Source of the DNA: Embiotoca jacksoni
Lineage: Eukaryota; Chordata; Actinopteri; Embiotocidae
DNA length: 64,000 nt
Direction of reading: 5' to 3'
NCBI GenBank assembly: GCA_022577435.1
Contig: JAKOON010000011.1
Span: forward strand, 11,251,636-11,315,635
The translations under genes were made by a program, and so were the position numbers. The notes below the pieces were generated by a model that did no database searches, had not been told where the DNA came from, and saw only the letters and a program-made list of their open reading frames with translations. Numbering within the stretch: position 1 is the first letter of the stretch; the number at the start of each line of letters is the position of its first letter. Shown here in pieces: positions 53,668 through 64,000 of this stretch.

Positions 53668-56405
53668 GCGCGCGCACATTTCGTCAGTGGAGAGAGATGA
53701 AATGCGCGAGATGAAGCGCCGTCTCTGGCACGCTGTGATCTGTGTTAAAGGGAGCGCGCCAAGAAATCACACAAACCCACTCATGTAAGATCTCACGGCA
53801 ACAGGGGGCGGGAGGGGGAGGAGGAGAGGCTCTCATCTTCAGTTAGCTGCTGTCTGTCCCGGTGACGGGCTGCTGCTGAAAAATCACCGCGTTACCGGTA
53901 TATAAAAAATTTAAAAAAAAAGAATAAATAAAAAAAAAAAGCCCACGACTCTGATGAATTAACTCGCGGCTCATAAAAAACAAAATAAAACAAGACACTC
54001 ACACACGCAGTGAGGGAGGCGAGACGTCCACACCGGCGTCCCCGGCTCGCGGCCGTAGCAGGTGATGGTGGCGCCGCCCTGCAGGATGAAGCCGGCGTTG
54101 CAGCTGTACTGGATGGTGGTCCCCACCAGGAGTTTGGGGTCCGACAGGGACCTGGTGGAGTGCTCCACGTGGCCGGGGTCGGAGCAGTACATGACTGAGA
54201 GACAAACGCGACACCCGGACGGAGAGTTAGCATTTTATACACAGAGGTTTGTCTCTTTTTTTTTTTTTTTTTTTTTGGTGATCGTCGCGAACAAATATTT
54301 TTGGGATGTTGCGGCGGACTTTCTCAAAAGTTGCGATGTTATTAGTTTTAAGCGAGGAACTTGCAAGTTGACTTTTCTTTTTTTTTTTAAAGCATTAAAC
54401 ATGTAATTACTTACTTTGATAATAATTCATCATGCTGCTTCGCTGTTTTGTGTTTTGATGATGAGAACGTGTAATAAAACGCTGCCGGACGTCACTCCGC
54501 ATACCAGCTTATTTTACTCTAAAATACGTATTTGTACTCATTTTACATCTTCACTGCAGGAATTTTACTTCCAAAACTACACTTCTTTTTTTTTTTTTAA
54601 CCCCCTGAACTCCACAACCCGCCAGCAGGTTAGAAGGTCGGGACAATTACAGTCATTTTCATAGCTAGAAACGACGACGATAAAGAATTACGTAAGAAAA
54701 CAAATATACAGTGTTGTGTTTTCAAATTAATGACACTCCTTCAACTAATTATATACCCCCAACGCAAAAGAAATCTGACCTTTAAATAGACTTTATAACC
54801 TTTAATTAGCCTATTTCTCATTTAAAATGTGTCCGAAAAAAGGCTTACAGAAACTGCTCAGAGGATGAAGTCAAGGATCTGAAAAGTTATGTAAATTATA
54901 TCACTAATTGTAATATTTTAACTCTTTTTTAAAAAAATTTTTTATCCCAAATACAGAGCCAACATTTCTTTCACTTTTTAATTCAGTTGCATTTATTATA
55001 TTATTGGTTTTAATTGGATATATTTGTGTCTTATGTTGCAGTTTATTCTGTTTATGTCTTTATGTATTTTGTATTTTATTAAAGTTTCTCTTTGCTGGCT
55101 TTTTCTAACTCGAAAAAGAAACCAACTTTAGTTTCTGAGATAGTTCGTAATTAAGTGTCTGGTCGAGTGCTAATCTGGACTGGAAAGGTCGGGTCATCAG
55201 CTATTAAAATTAAATCTGCGGGGACCATGAAAACTTTAATGTAGTGAATTAAAGCTGGACACAGATAAGAAGTGGTTCTGGAAAATACAGACAGAAGTTA
55301 TAAATCAGAGAAGAACTGACTCTTTTCACAGAAGGGCGGCTGGGAGCTCCAGGAGAGGTCCAGCTGACAGGTGAGGGTCTCCCGTCCCACCAGGTCGTAG
55401 CCGGGGTCGCACTGGTACGTGATCCGGGCCCCTCGCACCAGCGCCACGTGGGACGTGGTCTTCCAGCCGTTCTGGATCTCGGGCAGGTCTGGACACGAGT
55501 CGTTTCGGGACACCTCTGGGAAAAGGAAGAAAATAAATTTTAAAAAAAAGGTTGACGAACGGCACGACGAGCTGACGGTGACACGATGCTGGCGCCGATC
55601 TCCGCAGGCGGGAACACCGACGGGCTTCATCCGTGTTGGACCGTCTTCAGATGTCCTCGTCCGCTTTGTTTGTTTTTAATTCCGACTCCCACTGAAACCT
55701 CCGTCCTGAATTAAAACGAGTACAAACTGTCTTGTTTTTTTGAGTTGACAAATTAATCTGAATTTAAGTGTCATTTCCAGTCTGGTTGAAGACGGAAATC
55801 AGCTGAAATACAGAAAAGTGGCCGATTTTTTTTGTGCTGCTTTTGGAGGTTTTAATTAAAAAAAATTTTAAGAAAGCAACGACGAATAACATTTGACAGG
55901 TGAGAAGTGAAGCAGCAAGTTCGGCATTTGGTGTTGCTAATTTGGAGCCAGAAGTGACCATATTTGGACGAGCTGGGGGGGGGGGGGAGCTAGTGGTGGA
56001 TCTGACTCAACCTGATTGGTAACCCCGAGGACTCTAAGCCCCGCCCACCTATCGCGTAAACCTGACTGCACCACGAGGCCCGTTTCAGCCCCCCGTAGGT
56101 CGTTGCTTGGTCGGAGTGTGCAGACGATCAATGGTGGTGGTAACCATGGTGACAGGATGAGAAAGATCCTCAGCGAATTTACACAAGTAATGAACCCGTG
56201 TGTGTACAGGCTACTTCATATTAAAGTATTGATCAGGCTACAGACCTCACACACTCACACTCACACACACACACACACACACTCACACACACACGCACAC
56301 ACCAGCAAAACCCCGAAGACACACACACACGGGCCGAGAAGCAGCAGAAGGCTCAGAGCAAAACAAAAATCAAGAATCAAGAATCGAACTCTTGGACTTA
56401 TCAGC

Positions 56406-56443
<38 letters not shown>

Positions 56444-58788
56444 GCGGCTGCCGTGTTATCTCCTCACTCTTAAAAATCAATGGAGCTTCAGGATTTAGAG
56501 CAACGAGTCAAATTTAATCAAGTCCGCCGCCCGGACAGAAGAAAAAAAACCCCTGCTCTGCACATCGATCTGCTGTTAACAAGACAAAACATCCACAGCT
56601 ACACTACTTCCTGTCGTCCGTAATGAAGCACGACGGCGCTTTGAGATTAAACGTCCAGGTCGGATCCATCCGTCCGGCAGACACGGCTGTATTTTACACG
56701 ACTGAGCAGGCAGCACGAGGAGGGTCGCCATGGTTACTGGAGTTCATCCTCCGGGGGCCATCGGACATCAATGCTTACGTGCTAGTATTTATCAGGTCAT
56801 GTTCACAGACTGCATATAAAAGTTTTCGTCGCTTCCGGGTCAGAAAAATGAGGCCGATGCAGAAGTGCCTTCAGCTGCAATACCACCGAGTGCCACCAGA
56901 GGTTGGCTCCAAAAAAAAACCTCTGGCTCCATAGACTCCCATTCAACTTCTCACATTAAGTCAATAAAATGTCTTCACCAGTTATCGTTCGCTAAAGTCA
57001 CTCCTTCTTATTAGTTTTCTAATAGACGTGTTTTTGTTTTTTTTTTGGGGTGGGGGGAGCGTGCCTGTTTGATTGACAGGTCTGCGGTGCAGTCAGGTCA
57101 CAGCTATCGGTGGGCGGGACGCAGTATCGTCGGGTTTCCAATCAGATCGAGTCAGATCCACCGCTAGCTCCTCCCCGAGCTCGTCCAAATATGGTCACTT
57201 CCTGCTCCAAAAAAAACCAACAAAAAAAACCAAGATGGTCACAGCTGAAATGTCAGACTGGACGGCCGTTCATAGACGTTGCAGATGTTTGACCATGAAC
57301 CTTAAATCATTTCTGACAAAATAAATGAAACCGGATGGAAATCGGATCACCGGAGCCATGACAGCTAATCCATTGGGACCATAGACATCGACACCAGCTT
57401 CCACATCACCACAGCTACAGGGGAGAAAAAAATAAATAAAGATCACCAATAAAGTCGATGCGATTCCCCCTCTGGGGATAATGAATGTGAATGTGAATTA
57501 TTGGGGATAATGAATGTGAAAGCCCATTCAGCCAACAGCTGCTGAAGCATTTCAGTCTTATTGGAAGCAATGAGTCACGTCAACGTAAAACATTTAGCTT
57601 AGCTTTAGCATAATTCAAGTCCCATAAAATCCGGGCAACGTTGTTTGGATTTTGGTGAGTTGGTGAAATGGGATCTTGTTGTCGGGGGGGGGGAATCGCT
57701 TTAAAAAAATGGAAAAAAAAAAAAAAAAAAGCCCGTGAAGAAACAAGAGCGCAATGTCCACATAAAGACTGAAGGGGTGGGTATTTATATTTTAATCCCG
57801 TCTTTCTTTAAAGCAGAGATCTGAATGAGCAGCAGTGAGCAGTTTGTCTCTCAGGTGAGGTTCTTGTTAAAGAACGCCTTCAGACAGGACTCAGGGCTGA
57901 AAAACGGTTTTAAAAAAAAAAAAATCAACCATTAAAACCTTTTATTCCTGTGAAGACGGCAGAATTCAACATCAGAAATCTTTAATAGAATCTATCTATT
58001 TATCTTTCTTTTAAAATCCCTCTTTGAAACCTTTTTTTTTTTTTTTAATCTGGGAGCCTTTTTCAATTTTATTTCTTTATTATTCATAGCTTTTATTTTC
58101 TTGAATTTATTTCATCTGTTTTAAATCTAATTATCGTCTAATATGTCTGTTTATGTATGTGAAGCTTTTTGCAACGCTGGTTCTGAAAAAAAAAAAGGCG
58201 GCCTATAAATAAAGATTATTACGATGTGATCCGTGGCGTATAATTGGTATATATTCGGGGGATAATTTTTCACCTCGCTGGCGCTCCGAAATACGACTGC
58301 AGCTGCATCAGATCAGCTGGTCGCTTTGTGACCTTCACGTTTTGTTGTTGTTGTTGTTTTCCTTCTTCTCTCCATTCACACATTACACGTTTTGCTGCTC
58401 GGCGGATTTGAAACGTCTCGACAAAAGAAAAACCGTCATCCAGCCGAAAACACAGAACATTAATAAAATTAATGATGTTTAAAGACGCACACGCACCAAA
58501 AAGAAAATCACTCGAGTCGAGATAAATAAGCCGCCTCCTCCTCCTCCTCTTCCTCCTCTCCTCCTCCTCCTCCCGGGACCGGACGTTTGCATATGTTGAT
58601 GATTGATCGGCCGGCGTACAGTATTGCATTACACTGTACAATATAATAGGCCTGCAGGGATTTTGTAAGTAGAAGTTCCCGGATCAATTATTCATCCTCT
58701 ATCGACTCGGTTCCTCTCCTCCCTGCAGCCCGAGTGTGTGTGTGTGGTGTGTGAGTGTGTGTGTGGGGTGGGTAATAAATTCTCAGCA

Positions 58789-58848
<60 letters not shown>

Positions 58849-59068
58849 ATCAAAGAGAGTAGTATTCCTGCTGTGTCTACTTGATTTACTCCTCCGGGGG
58901 GGGGAAACGTGTGCGAGTTTGTGGTGACAAGTAAATTGGACGACGTGTGTCTCGTTTAAATTGGTGTCAGGTGTTGGAGAGACGGGAAGCTCTGCAGATT
59001 ACGGCGCGTAAAAAAAAAGACGGGAGCGAGCTCGTTTGGCCGCTCGGGAAACTCGGGTGCTCGTCTCC

Positions 59069-59113
<45 letters not shown>

Positions 59114-59364
59114 CGTGTGTGTCTGTGTGTGTTTTAGGCCACGGCAGCGAGATGGTGAAACAAATAGGATGTGATGGAACAAGGGCAGAGGGAAATGAAA
59201 AGGAGAGGCTGATAAAGATGAGAGGAAGAGGAGGAGGAGGAGGAGAGAGAGAGAGACGGGCCGAATAAAAAAATTTTTTTTTAAAAAATGAATGGAAAAA
59301 AAAAAAGTGAATGAACGTTAACGTCTCGACATCTATTCAGAGAATAATTCTGATGTTATTCCAC

Positions 59365-59395
<31 letters not shown>

Positions 59396-61135
59396 TATCG
59401 TCAACAAATCCGATTAAAAAGATCAAAACCAACAATGTGTTAAAACCAGGTCGTAAAATACGCAGTTTTATTTGAAAAGAAAAATAAAGGCCTCGGTAGT
59501 TTACTGAACGGGAGGATGTTTTAAAAAAAAAAAAAAAAAAGGGGGAAGGTGGAAAAATCAAGCAGCAACCAAGAGTTGGCTTGTGAACTGAACTGTCATT
59601 ATGAAGCCACGAGTTCGGTCTTTTTGGTCGTCGCCATCTTGCTTTGTACGGAGCTTCCGCACCATTTTTCCAGATCCGGAAGCTGCGTCCGCGTTCACAC
59701 ACAGCCCCGCGGTTTCGCCAACTTCGGGATTTCGACTGTCGCGCCCTCACCGATGTAGTTGATGATGAAGCCCTCGCCCTTGCCGAAGACGAGCCCGGCC
59801 GGGTCGGAGTGGAAGGTCACGGTGAGGTCGGGCGTGGTGGACGAGAGCTTGAAGGGGCTGCTGCCTCCGACGTAGCGCCCCAGGATGCGAGTGGTGACCT
59901 CGTCGCCGTCCGTGATGGTCAGCATGTCGCTGTCGCTGATGTTCAGTCTGAGGACGGAGACGGAACAGGAGTGTGACCGCGGTGTCGCGGCGACTCAGCG
60001 CGCGCTGCGGCCGCGCTTTTGCCCAGCCTGACTGAGTGGGAGACGGGGCGACCCCGGAGGCCAAACGCTGCCCCGTGTCTACATCATGTAGAAAACTGAG
60101 TTTCGCTTAGCTCAGCATAAAGACTGGAAGCAGAGGGGAAAACTGTTCGCCCAACTGCTGTGAATCCCGACTAAAGATCGACATTTTAAATAAAAAAAAA
60201 ATTAGGGACCCTGCTTCAAATGAGAATATATTTTTCAGGAAAAAAAAACAAAAAACAATTTCTCCGTTTTAACATTTTATACGCTGTCTTCGGTCTATTT
60301 TCAATTAAATATGGGTTTACGGGATTCATCATCACATTCTGTTTTTATTTACATTTTCCACAGCGTCCCAACTTTGTTCAATCAAAGCATGATTTATTAG
60401 AAATTAAAATGATAATAATGTAGTAACAATGAAATTTATTCCACTTAATGTTCTTTTGTCTTGCGTTTTTGTCTTGGAAATGTTGCTTTTGGATTTATGG
60501 ATGTTGATCTTTTTTTCGATGAGTTTCGGAGGTGGTTATGTATTTTCAGGAAGTGTACGTCACGCTGAATTTGGAAAATACTGTTCGCAGCCGCACTTTT
60601 CATTCATTTTTACAACAAAATATTTGGTCTTTTTCTGCAGCTGATTTTCTCATTTATTACCTCAATTATTTCAGGCTGAAGATTACACACTGAAGATTTG
60701 TATTTATTTTTTTTAACAGCATTTACTTTGCAGCACTCGTCACCAGTTTTTGTCTCATTTATCTGCCAACAAAAAGCACGGGACACCGGAGGGAGTTGAA
60801 AGATGCGAATAAACCGGCTCGCGTTCGGATTTAATATTCCTCATCCGCAGCCGAGAGTTGTGAAGCGCGGTCCGGCCGCAGAATCGCGATGAGGGCGAAC
60901 GTATCAACAGACAGCGGCGGTCTCATCGGCATGCTCTCTCATGTTGTCGGCCCTTTTTTTTTTTTTTTTTATTTAAATGTCCTGGTGCGATGCAGGAAAA
61001 GAGAAATATCAATAGGAACGTCCACACGGGGAGCCGGGGCCGCTCGCTGGGCCTCGCAGCCCTCCGCATACATTTTTAATGACAGCGTTTGGGTCTTTCG
61101 GTCAGAGCAAACTTCGGATCCAGGCAGAAGTTTTG

Positions 61136-61216
<81 letters not shown>

Positions 61217-61665
61217 CGTTGCTCTCACAGTTGCACATCCAGCAGCACCCGCTTGTCCTCGCCGACGTGTATCCTCCAGCTGCAGTCCTCCCCCTCTCCG
61301 TACCACTCGGGCCAGTTGGGAGACCAGGATCACTCCTCCGGGACCGGTCAGGTCTCCCTCCGCACTGAGCTGCACCGCCACAGGACCGGGACACGGTTAA
61401 AAGAACCCGGCACCGAGTTCGAAATATGAAGACGATTCAGAACCGTTTTTTTTTTTTTTTTTTTTTTTACCTTTGCATAGCGGCTCGGTGTCGTTCCAGT
61501 ACGGATCCCTGGCGCTGATGCACTCGATGACGGGCGGGCCTTGTTCTAAGGCGTGGCCCGGGTCACAGGTGAACTGGACCACGGCTCCGACGCCGTACAG
61601 CTGGTCGGAGGTGGTGAAGTTTCCGTTCTGGAGGTACGGCTCGTAGCAGTGGCCTCGCTCGAACG
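49029..61665 (-). CDS. sez6l: sez6l (seizure 6-like), 3' part: sushi 2 to C-terminus
   Basis: Neuronal type I membrane protein of the SEZ6 family, which is involved in dendrite and synapse development, acts at the cell surface and is a BACE substrate (family knowledge). Exons run on the minus strand: 61471-61665 (sushi 2), 61229-61369 and 59751-59947 (CUB 3), 55321-55515 (sushi 3), 54003-54194 (sushi 4), 53166-53360 (sushi 5), 50285-50399 (transmembrane), 49165-49270 (cytoplasmic), 49029-49058 (last nine codons and stop). All boundaries are AG/GT with matching phases. Assignment to SEZ6L over SEZ6 and SEZ6L2 rests on RCRYHSNLRLPLIYPHPY and GGAYVYVTR, which I remember as SEZ6L-like. The 5' half is outside the window. 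The exon 61229-61369 is frameshifted as assembled. Confidence 0.93.
49165..49270 (-). CDS. sez6l: sez6l cytoplasmic exon
   Basis: Encodes CRYHSNLRLPLIYPHPYRQI then TVETEFDNPLYETGG. Contains the NPxY endocytic/PTB-type signal (NPLY). Acceptor GTCAG, donor GTGAGT. Confidence 0.95.
50285..50399 (-). CDS. sez6l: sez6l transmembrane exon
   Basis: Encodes VSELPTVSSLDGGS, then the membrane helix VALAIFILVLLLSVLLGGAY and VYVTR. The stalk is shorter than I remember from mammals. Acceptor TGCCAG, donor GTGAGA. Confidence 0.94.
50400..53165 (-). other. sez6l intron between sushi 5 and the transmembrane exon
   Basis: No additional exon recognised. AT-rich with A/T-runs and short CA tracts (about 50570-50610). 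Confidence 0.5.
53166..53360 (-). CDS. sez6l: sez6l sushi 5 exon
   Basis: Encodes SEESVSCENPGLPDNGYQIL, SKRLYLPGESLTFVCYQGYE and IKCILGNPSFWSGPLPLCR. The four sushi cysteines and the Trp before the last Cys are present. Acceptor GCGCAG, donor GTGAGA. Confidence 0.95.
53609..53666. repeat. (CA)n microsatellite
   Basis: CA repeat in the intron between sushi 4 and sushi 5, ending in CGCGCGC. Confidence 0.95.
54003..54194 (-). CDS. sez6l: sez6l sushi 4 exon
   Basis: Encodes MYCSDPGHVEHSTRSLSDPK, LLVGTTIQYSCNAGFIL, TITCYGREPGTPVWTSRL and PHCV. Complete sushi cysteine set. Acceptor TCTCAG, donor GTGAGT. Confidence 0.96.
55321..55515 (-). CDS. sez6l: sez6l CUB 3 end and sushi 3 exon
   Basis: Encodes EVSRNDSCPDLPEIQNGWKT, VRGARITYQCDPGYDLVG and LTCQLDLSWSSQPPFCEK. 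Acceptor TCCCAG, donor A|GTCAGT. Confidence 0.96.
55920..56075 (-). repeat. R1 dispersed repeat, copy 6 (partial)
   Basis: Reverse partial copy: GTGACCATATTTGGACGAGC, a G-run, GGTGGATCTGACTCA and CCCCGCCCACCTATCG. Confidence 0.72.
56408..56442. repeat. poly-A run
   Basis: About 35 uninterrupted A residues. Confidence 0.95.
56800..57260 (+). repeat. R1 dispersed repeat, copy 7 (near full length)
   Basis: From GACTGCATATAAAAG through CAATACCACCGAGTGCCACC, GATTGACAGGTCTGCGGTGC, GTCCAAATATGGTCACTTCC and CCAAGATGGTCACAGC. Best-preserved forward copy. Confidence 0.78.
58793..58853. repeat. (CA)n microsatellite
   Basis: About 58 bases of CA in the long sez6l intron. Confidence 0.95.
59071..59136. 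repeat. (GT)n microsatellite
   Basis: GT run with GC and CT interruptions. Confidence 0.93.
59565..59690 (-). repeat. R1 dispersed repeat, copy 8 (fragment)
   Basis: Short reverse fragment with GTTGGCTTGTGAAC and GGTCGTCGCCATCTTG, 60 bases from the sez6l CUB exon boundary. Confidence 0.6.
59751..59947 (-). CDS. sez6l: sez6l CUB 3, second exon
   Basis: Encodes LNISDSDMLTITDGDEVTTR, ILGRYVGGSSPFKLSSTTPD and FHSDPAGLVFGKGEGFIINY. The T-x-FHSD and GF.(I/M).Y signatures of CUB domains are present. Acceptor TCCTCAG, donor GTGAGG. Confidence 0.95.
59948..61228 (-). other. sez6l intron within CUB 3
   Basis: No exon recognised. A (GT)n tract of about 80 bases (61136-61218) directly follows the donor of the upstream exon on the minus strand. 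Confidence 0.5.
61136..61218. repeat. (GT)n microsatellite
   Basis: About 80 bases of TG beside the 61229 donor. Confidence 0.96.
61229..61369 (-). pseudogene. sez6l: sez6l CUB 3, first exon, with two apparent single-base insertions
   Basis: The splice sites fit (GTGCAG acceptor, CT|GTGAGA donor), but the peptide runs through three frames. It reads AQCGG, then after an extra base near 61353-61358 DLTGPGGVIL, then after an extra base at 61324-61325 SPNWPEWYGEGEDCSWRIHV and GEDKRVLLDVQL. The length is 141 bases, where the phases require 139. Family similarity continues across both breaks, so the exon is genuine and recently damaged, or the assembly is wrong. Assembly error is more likely, with a 100-N gap and long simple repeats nearby. 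Restoring the frame was not attempted. Confidence 0.8.
61471..61665 (-). CDS. sez6l: sez6l sushi 2 exon
   Basis: Encodes FERGHCYEPYLQNGNFTTSD, QLYGVGAVVQFTCDPGHALE, ISARDPYWNDTEPLCK. Complete sushi cysteines. Acceptor GCTGCAG, donor GTAAAA next to a 26-base A-run. Confidence 0.95.
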
Positions 61666-61702
61666 CTGCAGCAGGAGAAAGAAGACGAAACTTGTGTTAT
61701 TA

Positions 61703-61962
61703 GGAGAGGAGAGGAGAGGAGAGGAGAGGAGAGGAGAGGAGAGGAGAGGAGAGGAGAAGAAACAAGAGGAGAGGAGAGGAGAGGAGAGGAGAGGAGAGGA
61801 AACAAGAGGAGGAGGAGAGGAGAGGAGGAGGAGAGGAGAGGAGAGGAGAGGAGAGGAGGGAAGGAGAGGAGAGGAGAGGAGAGGAGAGGAGAGGAGAGAA
61901 GGAGAGGAAGGAAAGGAAAGGAGAGGAGAGGAAAAAAGAAGAGAGGAAAGGAAAGGAAAGGA
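61703..61962. repeat. purine-rich (GGAGA)n tract
   Basis: About 260 bases of GAGGA pentamer and variants (AGGAAAG), strand-asymmetric (all purine on the plus strand), running straight into the N gap. Confidence 0.97.
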
Positions 61963-62062
61963 NNNNNNNNNNNNNNNNNNNNNNNNNNNNNNNNNNNNNN
62001 NNNNNNNNNNNNNNNNNNNNNNNNNNNNNNNNNNNNNNNNNNNNNNNNNNNNNNNNNNNNNN
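61963..62062. other. assembly gap, 100 N
   Basis: Exactly 100 N, the usual placeholder for a gap of unknown size, between the purine tract and a CA-rich start. Confidence 0.99.
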
Positions 62063-64000
62063 ACACACACTTCTAAAGACATCGCAAAACTTCTGCTCTT
62101 GATGTGCCTCTGCTCTCTTCATATTTTCAGCCCTTCAAATGCATTTTTAGATAAAAACACAATAATTACGGCAATGCAGACAACTGATATTTACCGTTTT
62201 TATTGATGAAAGTTGCCTGTATTTGATTATAACACCTTTAGACAGCATGTTGGACAAGTTGGACACGGGTCAAAAATACATCGTACATAAATAATAATAA
62301 ATGAAACAAAATACATAGAGTCTACTACAGGATCTCCACCCAGCCGCCCCCCTCCACCACCCCCCAAAAAACACATCTTTTTGAAGAGCATTTTCTAATT
62401 AATGACGTATTATTTTCAGATGGACCTCCAGAAAACTAAGAAGAAGAAGCAACTTTAGCTAGCAACACCGAGGTAACTGGTGGAGACATTTTATTGACTG
62501 AGAATTTTATGAGAGAAGTTAAATGGGAGTCTAAGGAGCTGGAGGGTTTTTGGAGCCAACCTCTAGTGGCACTCGGTGGTATTGCAGTTTAAGGCACCTC
62601 CGCATAGTCCTAATTTTTCAGACCTGGAATCTAGTTTCCAGTATAGGTAGGCGGGGCATAGTCAGTCAGATCCACACCTTGCTCCTAATATGGTCACTTC
62701 TGGTGCCAAAAAACCAAGATGGTGACAGTCAAAAGGCCAGATTTTCATAATCAATCAAGCTCGTCCCAGTCTGGTCCAAAGAAAGGTGGTGATGCAGAAT
62801 TGACTGGAGCAGGTTGCCCCACTACAGACAGACCTCCAACGTGGGTTTAACTTTTGTCCGTGTAGGTCTGAATGGGGTATAAAATATGTCCTTAAAAGCA
62901 GAGCGTGATGGGATATTTCTTCGGCAGTGTAACAGGACGATGCCATTAGCCTGCACCGGTGCAGTTTTACAAACCTGCCTCCGACCTGTGACCCAACACA
63001 CACCTGTACACACAATCAAACAGGCTCGGAGGTAAACAGGGGATGTAGGAAAGTGAAAAAGTGGAGCACACACCTGGGAAATAACTATAATAAAAAATAT
63101 ATAGTTATTTGCGTAGAGACAAAAACACGAAGCACTCATCGTGACAACTCGTGAGCAGCGGTGAATAATCAAACCTCTCCATAAACCTGCTGCTTTTATT
63201 CATCATTGAGCTTCCCTTCTGCATCTTAACAATAAATCATTTTGAGCAGCCAATTTGTACAGCACATGCAAGAGCCCACCGTGTGCTTATTTTTTTTACT
63301 GACTGCAGCATTGATTAAATCTGATGAACAGTGAACACAAATATGTATTTAGTACATATTTAAACAAGAACTTCAGCTCCTGTGCGATGAATAAAATTTT
63401 GCCATCAGTCGCTGTAATTGAGTTGATTGAGAAATGGCAAACAATAACAAGCTTCAACCAGCAATTTCCAGGCATTAATCAGAGTACAAACTCTCAACGT
63501 GCCCCGTGTTGATTAACACAGAAGAAAAGCCTCCATCTCATGTTTTTTTTTTGTTTTTTTTCACTGCCAAATGTTCTGCAGTAAATGATGTTAAAACTTC
63601 ACGTCCCGACAATGAGGGGAAAAAAAAACCAGGCGTCTGTTCATCTGCCATTGTGACTAATGAGCGAGTCAGTTATTGTGCCATGCGAGTCGTGCACTCT
63701 CGATTCACCGATCATTTCCTGCCCACCGACGGCTTTGATCGTGGGTTAATAAGGCTCAGTCGGCCTCGTCTCACAAAGTAAAAACGCTCATTTGTTTTTC
63801 TCAAAATGACAAATGTCTCGTGACTCACGGTTGGGGCTCATCCACCAAGCTCTCCCAGTTACATCATCGGTGCTGAGGATGAACAGCTGCACTAAATACC
63901 ATCTGATTGGTAATTCACATCAATATCTGTCCAAACCCAGATGGATTTTGAACTCCACCTTCATTTTATATAAAGTCTACGGTGTTTTTTTTTTGTTTAC
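62063..64000. other. right flank, sez6l intron or upstream sequence
   Basis: No CUB or sushi exon could be found. Contains R1 fragments at about 62390-62610 and 62625-62735, and a possible R1 terminus near 63960-63985 (ATTTTATATAAAGTCTACGG). Confidence 0.45.
62390..62735. repeat. R1 dispersed repeat, copies 9 and 10 (opposed)
   Basis: A reverse fragment (AGATGGACCTCCAGAAAACT to CTCGGTGGTATTGCAGTTTA) is followed by a forward fragment (CAGTATAGGTAGGCGGGGCA to CCAAGATGGTGACAGTC). Two insertions or an inversion are needed. Confidence 0.7.

Larger units (their letters stand above)
55516..59750 (-). other. sez6l intron with repeats
   Basis: No exon recognised. Contains R1 copies at about 55920-56075 (minus) and 56800-57260 (plus), CA tracts (about 56256-56340, 58793-58853), a 37-base poly-A run (about 56408-56442) and a GT tract (about 59071-59109). 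Confidence 0.5.

Noticed and set aside
61546..62122. Open frames through the purine tract and N gap
   Set aside because: Simple repeat translation (SSPLLSSP) running into Ns. Only the sushi exon at 61471-61665 is supported.

Overview
This is a eukaryotic window, almost certainly from a teleost fish. The protein-coding exons are short and CpG-rich, and they sit in AT-rich introns full of CA/GT microsatellites, mariner-type DNA transposons and a dispersed repeat (called R1 here) present in about ten copies. No bacterial or viral gene organisation is visible. Splice sites were placed by eye from GT/AG signals, reading-frame phase and remembered family sequences. No alignment was run.

Layout. 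(1) 2.4-21.9 kb, plus strand: a nearly complete slc4a5 gene (NBCe2, an electrogenic Na+/HCO3- cotransporter of the SLC4 family), about 25 exons, with the 5' end missing. Two adjacent 114-base exons (15008-15121 and 15391-15504) encode alternative versions of the same transmembrane segment and look mutually exclusive. The 3' end offers several possible C-terminal exons. (2) 22-27.3 kb: intergenic, with a duplicated 0.2 kb segment, a TIR-bounded element and an unassigned GC-rich open frame. (3) 27.3-29.85 kb, minus strand: an intact polyubiquitin gene with six head-to-tail ubiquitin units, an Asn tail, an intron in the 5' UTR and a TATA box. (4) 31.7-42.4 kb: a 10.6 kb array of a 38/42-base minisatellite with clear higher-order structure, ended by a probable 318-base solo LTR. 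(5) 42.7-46.4 kb: a degenerate, partly inverted zone built from the same minisatellite unit mixed with SINE-like and LINE-tail-like sequence. (6) 49.0-61.7 kb, minus strand: the 3' half of sez6l (seizure 6-like), encoding sushi 2, CUB 3, sushi 3-5, the transmembrane helix and the cytoplasmic tail. One CUB exon carries two apparent single-base insertions. A 100-N assembly gap lies just upstream of it.

The three genes do not form a functional unit: a membrane bicarbonate transporter, a housekeeping/stress ubiquitin precursor and a neuronal CUB/sushi membrane protein. The strongest items for follow-up are the paired TM7 exons with TG tracts beside their splice sites, the nested higher-order organisation of the 10.6 kb array, and the frameshifted sez6l CUB exon.
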